Assembly: GCA_949825025.1 (NCBI GenBank)
Contig: OX463784.1
Coordinates: 4,060,885-4,124,884, forward strand
DNA length: 64,000 nt
Direction of reading: 5' to 3'
Source of the DNA: Siphlonurus alternatus
Lineage: Eukaryota > Arthropoda > Insecta > Ephemeroptera > Siphlonuridae
Of the stretch, positions 43,362-64,000 are shown in pieces. Both the position numbers and the translations under genes were made by a program. Under the pieces are notes generated by a model, which searched no databases, was not told the origin of the DNA, and saw nothing but the letters and a program-made list of their open reading frames with translations. The number at the start of each line of letters is the position of its first letter. The stretch's first letter is position 1.

Positions 43362-43795
43362 TAAGAAAATGGTAACATGAAACAGCTGATTTTGCAGTCC
43401 CATATATTTAAATAACATGCAAACTCTAGCAACCTCATGATGATTCTGATTTCTTTTTGAGAGACAGTCCTTAGCACCAAGAAGTTCCCGACAAAATTTC
43501 AAAACAATCAGACAAAAACCGTTTTCTTTTTTTTTTTTTTTTTATTATTAAGTTTTTCAGTGTTCAGTATAATTAAGGCTTTCCCTTGGCGAGGTAAACT
43601 AAAAACTTAATTTTAAAAAATCAGATCGTCCGATTGTTTTGAATTTTTTCTGCAACTTCTAGGGACTGTCTCTCAAAAAAAAAAAAAAAAAAAAAAAGTC
43701 AGAATTATGATGATGAGGTTGCTACAGTTTGCATGCTAATAAAATGGCACTACAAAATCAGCTGTTTTGTGTTATCTTACCCTTAAGAAAATGAT
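43362..43795. mobile_element. MITE-E, diverged subfamily
   Basis: TTTAAGAAAATGGTAACATGAAACAGCTGA and AAACAGCTGTTTTGTGTTATCTTACCC; inner TTTTTGAGAGACAGTCC pairs with GGACTGTCTCTCAAAAA. Confidence 0.82.
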
Positions 43796-44319
43796 AACAC
43801 CTCAGGATAGCACAAATGCCTGCTCTGTTAATGGGCTCTGGCAAAAAGTTTATTAAGGAGTGGGTAATGTTTTTGGAATGACTAAATTTACCTACCAAAA
43901 AATTTCAATCTCTATGTCCTGGAGTTGTAGCATATCAAAGAGGTGATGTTCGTGTTGTCATGAGGTGGATGGGTTTTAACATGTTTTAAATTTTAATGAT
44001 CCTAAATGTGTCTTTAAATCTAAATGACAAAATCAACATTTCTTCTATCTTTAAAAAATCTTTGTGTTTTAAAAATCTTTTTGTTTTATTTAACTAAGGC
44101 TTGGGACAATAAACATTTTTTTAAAGAATTAAAAAAATCTTTTATGAAGTCTTTGAATTTTCATACAGGCTTTGAGTCAACTGATTTTTAAAGTTCCAAC
44201 TTCCATATCATTTAACATTATATGTTTGTAATGAAGCAAAATATATTTGAACAAAATTCATTCTTATAATTTGTCAGCAAGATCTAAAAATACACAATAA
44301 AGTAATAATATTTCTGATA

Positions 44320-44478
44320 TATCATCCCCCTAAAGAGCTATCTGCCTACCATGATATTTTGCAATAATGAGCTGTCTGCTATTTCAAGTGAGTGCAACAA
44401 TGAGACCATGAAACTCATTGTTGTGCTTGTCTGATATAGTAGATAGCTCATTATTCTGACCAAGGGACAATATTTGGC
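44320..44478. mobile_element. MITE-C
   Basis: TCATCCCCCTAAAGAGCTATCTGCC left arm, CTCATTATTCTGACCAAGGGAC right arm, GAGCTGTCTGCTATTTCAAG inside. Confidence 0.8.
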
Positions 44479-44525
44479 CATTAAAAAAATTTAATTTACT
44501 GCATTTTCAGTATCATAATTGACTT

Positions 44526-44908
44526 AAGAATAAGATAACGCCACCAATGTTAAAAAAAAAAAATCCCTCACACAAAAATTATGAAAAAAAAAATAAAATA
44601 AAATGTTCTCCTCTACACCCCCTATCAGTAGCCAAAATATCAGGTATACAAATACAAATACGATCTAGTTTTTGAGTTATGAATTTTTAATGTTGACTAC
44701 TATATTTAACATGGAAAATCCATTTCTCCATGTTAAAATAGTCAACTTTAAAAATTCATAACTCAAAAACTAGATCGTATTTGTACACCTGATATTTTAG
44801 CTACTGATAGGGGATGTAGAGGAGAACATTTTAATTTTTTTTTTCATTATATCTGTGTGAGGGCTTTTTTTTTTTTTTTACATTGGTGGCGTTATCTTAC
44901 CCTTAACA
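44526..44908. mobile_element. MITE-D
   Basis: TTAAGAATAAGATAACGCCA and TGGCGTTATCTTACCCTTAA; long near-perfect inner arms around AACATGGAAAATCCATTTCTC. Confidence 0.87.
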
Positions 44909-45599
44909 TGAGTACAGAGATGCGTGACAACTTAAAAATTATCCAGCTGTCCATTGTAAGATGCACAAAATGTGTCCCAATTGTTGAGAATTGTCAACAA
45001 TGAAGCTTATGTTGTCTATTGTTTAACAGATTAAAGAAGGAATGACACCAAATTTGTGATTGTTAAGTTTTTAGCTGTTTATGTGACATCAAAATGTTGT
45101 TATATCTTCAAATATTTATTAAATAAATGCAATATTCAACTTAATAATAAGTTTTATTTACATTTTTCACCAATTTTAATTACAGTAACATATTACATTA
45201 TGCGTGTGTATTTTAAGGGGAACAAAATTACTAAATAGCATTGAGACATTAAAATACTGTGATTCAGATAATTATGTAGAACAATGAAATAATTATTATT
45301 GTCATCTCTTATTTTAATTGATAAAGCAAATATATATAATTTAAATAAATTTATCAGATTCATGTTATGCTTTTAGTTTTGCTGTTAGGAAAGAAAATGA
45401 ACAGAACGTGGTGCCCTATGGATTATATAATCACATGCTGCAAAAAAAAAATAAATAAAATAGTGAGAAAATAACTTTAACATTTTTTAACATGTGATAT
45501 AAATAGCGGGTTGTTTCTACCCCCTCCCTCCCTCCCCCTTGGTAAAGCGTGGGGGAAAAAAATGGTTATGCTAGGATTAAGGATTATAATATACCTTAT

Positions 45600-45932
45600 A
45601 ATGGACAACATACATGAAAATTTTTTATTGCAGAAATGAATAGAGGGTACCAAATTATGATACTCTGAATTTTTTCAGATTTTTTTGAAACCCGGAACTA
45701 TTTTTAAATAATTATTGAAAGTCCTGTGATTTCAGTTGGCACCCCTGCAGCCTTAATAAAAAGGATAGAGACTGGACGCCTATTGACGCCTCCAGGGGGC
45801 GTGGCCGCACTTTCAATAATTATTTAAAAATAGTTCTGGGTCTCTAAAAAATCTGAAAGAATTCAGAGTAGCATAATTTGGTACTCTCTATTCATTTCTG
45901 CAATAAAAAATTTTCATGTATGTTGTCCATAT
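45600..45932. mobile_element. MITE-B, GGACAAC-terminus type
   Basis: ATGGACAACATACATGAAAA and TTTTCATGTATGTTGTCCAT termini; the centre GACGCCTATTGACGCCTCCA differs from the CGTCACG type. Near-twin of 59831-60165. Confidence 0.87.
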
Positions 45933-46499
45933 TGTCAAGTAAAATTTTTTCATTTTCAAATTTTCTATAAAATCAAATTGACAATTAATTTCATGTACAT
46001 AAGTGCAAATTTACTGCATTTAGCCACAGTAATGCTTGAGTTAAAGTTTTAAACTCTGAATTTATAAAGTTGATTGCGCTGACGTCATGCCCCTGTTAGT
46101 TATAGGCTTTAGGCTGCCCTATGGAGGACCAGAATGCATAGACTAGTATAATATAAACAAATTATACACTGATTTTTTTCACTTTATTAAACAAAATAAA
46201 TCAGTTTTAAAAAATTGTAAAATACACCAATAAACGACAGATAGCATACAAAACATCGCAACATTAAAGAACAATCAAAACTTTTTTTTTTTTTTTTCTC
46301 ATTTCTCCTATCTATTTTATAATGCCATAGTAGTTGGGCCTCCACTTTCTCTTTTTTAACTTCCTGACCGTTCATATAACTGCTATACTATTTTCCCTCG
46401 TAAACAAAAACATCAAACAATTATAACTCGATCTATAGTAGAGTTGTTTTTCACTGGGTTAAAAGTTAAAAACTTAAAAATTTTACCTACCTCCTTTGT

Positions 46500-46625
46500 A
46501 GTATGCTGCCCGCAATGTTTGGCTGCTACAAAAGTTGCCTACCTCACGGCGGCGTGACGATTTCGTCATATGTTTTCAAAAGTGGAGCTTGGATTGATTT
46601 CACCTCGCGATCATGTGACGTGTAA
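46500..46625. repeat. Dispersed repeat, first copy
   Basis: CCCGCAATGTTTGGCTGCTA, GGCGGCGTGACGATTTCGTC, CACCTCGCGATCATGTGACG; inverse of 57165-57290. Confidence 0.65.
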
Positions 46626-47512
46626 ATAATTAGTACATTTCGCGTGTGTTGTTTAGCAGCAGTTAGCGAGCAATCGGACACACATACGTCACATGCGCGA
46701 GAGCTCAATAGAATATATTATAATATATAAAAAATATATTACATAATATTGTACATACTGCATGGAGAAGCTAAGGTGGCTACTACATTTAAATAAAAAT
46801 AATTTATTAGCAAAGTGACTAATTATAATTTGCCTCCCAAAATTTGATAATGTTTATTTTATTTCAGCCAAATACATATTGCATCCTGGACACAATAAAA
46901 AAAATGGGGTGGGGATAACTAACAAAGCATCAAGCGACATTATATCACAAATAAATGTAGCAATTATCCTTAAATTATAACACTATTTATAATTATTATT
47001 TTCAGCTATAATGTGCTAAAATTAAGTCAATTATATAATATAATTAAAACTATAATATCAATTTATTAACAGAAAATGTTATTTTGAAGCCGCGGTAGCA
47101 AACTCTTTTTGTTAGTACACATACGCGTCATACGCGTATCAGTTTAATATGTGCTGGCAACTTATTCCATTTCGCCACACTCCTAAAAAAAGCACGCGTC
47201 TTCACGCTTTCTGGTTCTGATTTTGTTTTATGATTTTCCATGTTTTTTCCATATGCCAAGCACGTAATATTTAAACTTAATTTAAACATTTGAAAGGGCA
47301 ATTATAAATTTCCAGGTGTTGAAGCATTTTTCAGCGTGATTTTTTATTTTTGAGGTGCTTTAGAAGTATAGTTAAATAAGTTTAAAAAAATTCATGATTT
47401 TTATGTTATCCGAGAGATCCACTAAATAAAATCTTTAACATTTAATTGTGCTAATTTAAAAAGTTGTAACTGACTGGAGCGTATATTCAGGAACTTCAAA
47501 ATTCTGAAAACG

Positions 47513-47570
<58 letters not shown>

Positions 47571-47711
47571 AATTATATATATATATATATATGATAATTA
47601 TATATATATATATTATAATTTTTGTTACATAATATGGAAGAATGTATCACATCGGCAGCAGCGCGCGCGACTCGTTGTATCAAGAGAGATAACCTAGGTA
47701 GAGATATTTAT

Positions 47712-48122
47712 ATAATAAGAATCAGCTGTTCGACGTACTTCCCTTTGATTAACATGTAAACCTTAGTAAATTCACAAAAATTATGAAATTTTTTTGAGAG
47801 CCAGATTTTTATAGTGCCTGAAAGCCATACAAATAATTTCAAAACAATTTAACGAGCCGCTTTTTTTTTTTTTTTTTATATATTTAATTTGTCTCTGTAT
47901 GGAAAAGCCCTATGCTGAAAATAAAAAAATTAATTAAAATTATCGGCTTGTTAAAATATTTTGAAATTTTTGTATGACTCGAAAATTAATCTTTATATTA
48001 AGCACTAGTTGCTATCTGCCTCTCAAAAAAATTTCAGATTTTTTATGAATTTGCCAAGGTTTACATTTTAATTGAAGGGGACTTCGTCGAACAGCTGATT
48101 TGTGTTATTTCTACCTTAAGAG
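47712..48122. mobile_element. MITE-E
   Basis: GAATCAGCTGTTCGACGTAC left, CGTCGAACAGCTGATTTGTG and TTATTTCTACCTTAA right; the left terminus is missing its TTAAGG end. Confidence 0.78.
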
Positions 48123-48293
48123 TCGGTCAAGTTGGCGAGGTGAACTCACAGATACGTTGAATTATAGAAACACCACGTTACAAAATTTCTGTAACTAAAA
48201 GTTTAAATTAGTCTGTAAGTTCCTTACGCCACCATCGGTCTCACGCCCCCCCCCCCCCTTCTCTCCCAGCAGCTCGCTCAGTCTCCTCTCACG

Positions 48294-61775
<13,482 letters not shown>

Positions 61776-61855
61776 GGACGTCCTTCAGATCAATTGTGAA
61801 GAAATGACGTACGTGATTGTCAGTCTAATGAAAATAATATGTTTATGTTCTATTA

Positions 61856-61861
61856 AATAAA
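61856..61861 (+). terminator. Poly(A) signal of Na+/K+-ATPase beta
   Basis: AATAAA lies 81 bp after the stop, within AT-rich 3' flank: a standard hexamer at a plausible distance. Confidence 0.6.
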
Positions 61862-61985
61862 TATTATACATAATTAAATATTACTGTCTTTATTGAAGGG
61901 GAAATTTAGACCCATGTACATGGAAACTAAGTTTTTTGTTATATAATATTATTATTATAGCTATGTCTTATATTTCTTCCGTGAG

Positions 61986-62034
<49 letters not shown>

Positions 62035-62063
62035 TAATACATTATATATATTTATTATTTAAA

Positions 62064-62757
62064 GTAGAGTGAGCGATTTCATTTTTTCAAATATTTTGTT
62101 TTCAAAAAATATTTTATCCTGCGCGCCCTATATAGCTCTATCGGCTCTATTGAGAAATGAAAACAAAAAAAATTCTAACCCTCAAATAGCTTCACCACAA
62201 AAAATTTCCAAAGTTTGTGTTTCGGGGAGGCCTTTAACATGCAACTTTATGGAGTAGAAAACAGCTTATTTTTACTCAAACTTGATCCGATCGAACTATT
62301 GGTACCATTTAAAAAATACCTGCGTATATAATATTTATGATGAATTTTTTAATGGTTGAGTTTTAAATAAATAATAATGAAAAAAAAAATAAAAAATATA
62401 CGAGGAAAAAAAATCTTGAAAATTTTTATGGGAATTAATTAACCCACAAAAATTTCAAAATTTTTTCCGGAAAAATGGCCCCGTAAAAAAAATGTTTATA
62501 TATTTGAAAATCCATTGAAGAATTCATCATAGATTACGTAGGTAATTTTTAATTGGTTACATAGTTCAGACGAAGTTGGAGTAAAAAGCTGTTTTCGGCA
62601 TGTTAAAGGCCTCCGAAACACCATGCAACTTTGGGAATTTTTTGTGGTGAAGCTATTTGAGATGGAATTTTTTGGTTTTCATTTCTCAATAGAGTGCAGA
62701 AAAAATTATTTTTTAGAAAACACAATATTACAAATAATGAAATCGCTCATTCTATAC
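62064..62757. mobile_element. 690-bp palindrome (family O)
   Basis: GAGTGAGCGATTTCATTTTT and the inverse AATGAAATCGCTCATTCTA; inner GAGGCCTTTAACATGCAAC and GGCATGTTAAAGGCCTCCGA. The arms are about 290 bp with a loop near 62340-62520. It is in the 3' flank of the beta-subunit gene. Confidence 0.85.
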
Positions 62758-62759
62758 TT

Positions 62760-62835
62760 TTAATTATTTTAATACACTTATAAAATATAAAATTATAATT
62801 CTATTACAATATAAATTATATATACATATATACTC

Positions 62836-62866
<31 letters not shown>

Positions 62867-63185
62867 TAATTATACAGTAACAATCAATGTAAAAAAATAT
62901 TTTGATTTGAATGAAGTCAAAATCTTGATTGCATGAGTGGAACATTTCAATATTAATTTAATTTCATAATTCCTATATACAAATAGAGTATATATCGACC
63001 ACAAATATAAAAAAATTGATAGTGAGTGCATTTATTATATATTATGCCACTGATTCTTTTGTAGAACAATAATGTTTAAAAAATTATAGTTCCCATCAGT
63101 CACTCTAAATAATGATCTGAAAAAAAACAAACAAAACAGTGTATAGCATTTAACTTTGCACCCTCTATCCACTTCAACAGTATAT

Positions 63186-63237
<52 letters not shown>

Positions 63238-64000
63238 TTAAAATACTTCATTGTGTTTGATATTAAAAAATCAAACAACAGTATAATATAACTTTGAGTA
63301 ATATGTCATAGTATATAGCAAATAGAAAATATTCAGTAAAATAATTAAATTTCCAGTAATTATCTTTGCGTTTATTTTAATATGCTGTCCTGTTACTTTT
63401 AACATTAATTCAATTATTTGTATAATTTTAGTTCAGGCAAATCTTTGATTAAATAAAAACAAAATTCACTTTAACGTACGGTATTTATAAGGTAAAATGC
63501 CCGCGCGGTGTTAAAAAAATTCCCTCACATGAAAATTATAACAAAAATTTAAAATGTTTTCCTCTACATCTTCTATCAGTAGCTAAAATATCTGCAGGTG
63601 TACAAATACGATCTAGTTTTTGAGTTATGAATTTTTTAAATTTGACTACTTTAACATAAAGAAACGGAACTTCCATGTTAAATTAGTCAACTTTTAAAAT
63701 TCATAACTTAAAAACTAGCTCGAATTTGTATAGAACTGATTTCTGTTTATGTTTACGTGAGGCGGGAGAGGGCCAGTCCCAATACCTGCTCAAGCGAAGG
63801 GGGCGCAGGAGGGAGGGAAAAGAGAAAGTATTGGCGCGCCAGACTGTACAGTGAGCATTAGGCAAAATGACAAAAAAAAAAAATAATAAAAAATACTTTT
63901 ATCACTTTTTTGGCTCTATTTAAACTTGATTTATTTTATTAAATTAAGTAAAAAAAATTATTGTACACTTAGTTTATATGCCACAGTCCGTGCATTCTGG
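62760..64000. other. 3' flank, no further gene
   Basis: AT-rich with AT microsatellites, one truncated MITE-D and a GC-richer patch at 63740-63850 without an open frame that I can support. Confidence 0.55.
63488..63738. mobile_element. MITE-D, right end truncated
   Basis: TAAGGTAAAATGCCCGCGCG left end, ATCAGTAGCTAAAATATC, AACTTAAAAACTAGCTCGAA; broken at 63738 where the sequence changes to a GC-richer segment. Confidence 0.75.

Larger units (their letters stand above)
42770..47510. other. Intergenic, MPV17L2 to beta subunit
   Basis: Apart from the listed MITEs (43362, 44320, 44526, 45600) and the dispersed repeat at 46500, the rest is AT-rich with no coding support. A GC-richer island near 46540-46690 could be regulatory for the downstream gene but shows no specific motif. 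Confidence 0.5.

Overview
The window is nuclear DNA from an animal, most likely an arthropod (inferred from the protein types, the AT-rich, element-packed introns and the SINE/MITE content; no species is claimed). Three protein-coding genes lie on the + strand as GC-rich exons with canonical GT-AG introns. (1) A cyclin-G-associated kinase/auxilin (GAK) gene, 5'-incomplete, has 15 exons from 2498 to 28837: end of the kinase domain, PTEN-like domain, C2 domain, clathrin/AP2-binding linker and C-terminal J domain. (2) A complete four-exon MPV17L2-like gene (35778-41097) encodes 178 residues. (3) A complete seven-coding-exon Na+/K+-ATPase beta-subunit gene (48294-61775) encodes 320 residues. Splice phases agree at every junction I joined. 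The three genes are neighbours but not functionally linked: clathrin uncoating, a mitochondrial inner-membrane family, and an ion pump.

Almost everything else is mobile-element debris. There are six non-LTR retrotransposon (LINE) fragments of at least three families. The largest (minus strand, 23873-27950) lies in the last GAK intron and is split by a 1.57-kb Mutator-like (MULE) foldback element. That element's terminal inverted repeats are polar 16-bp tandem arrays, it is flanked by a 9-bp direct repeat, and it still holds the C-terminal remnant of a MULE transposase. There are two tRNA-derived SINE families (Thr-CGT-like and Glu-CTC-like) and several related SINE bodies that share one core. 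At least a dozen palindromic MITE families are present, several nested in one another. I label them locally B, C, D, E and so on; these are not database names.

The most unusual signal is a small palindromic repeat, called HP114 here (73-bp hairpin plus 41-bp spacer, 114-bp period). All eight intronic clusters lie within about 50 bp of an exon edge in GAK or MPV17L2, and one fills nearly all of a 382-bp GAK intron. The remaining two clusters lie just downstream of the GAK stop codon. None occurs in the Na+/K+-ATPase beta gene. This could reflect introner-like intron birth, targeted insertion at exon borders, or a role in splicing.

Layout: 1-2497 MITEs upstream of the first visible GAK exon; 2498-28837 GAK; 28838-35777 intergenic MITEs, a Glu SINE, a LINE fragment and AT microsatellites; 35778-41097 MPV17L2 with two LINE fragments in intron 2; 41098-48293 intergenic MITEs and a Glu SINE; 48294-61775 Na+/K+-ATPase beta with a LINE in intron 1 and dense MITEs; 61776-64000 3' flank with a 690-bp palindrome.
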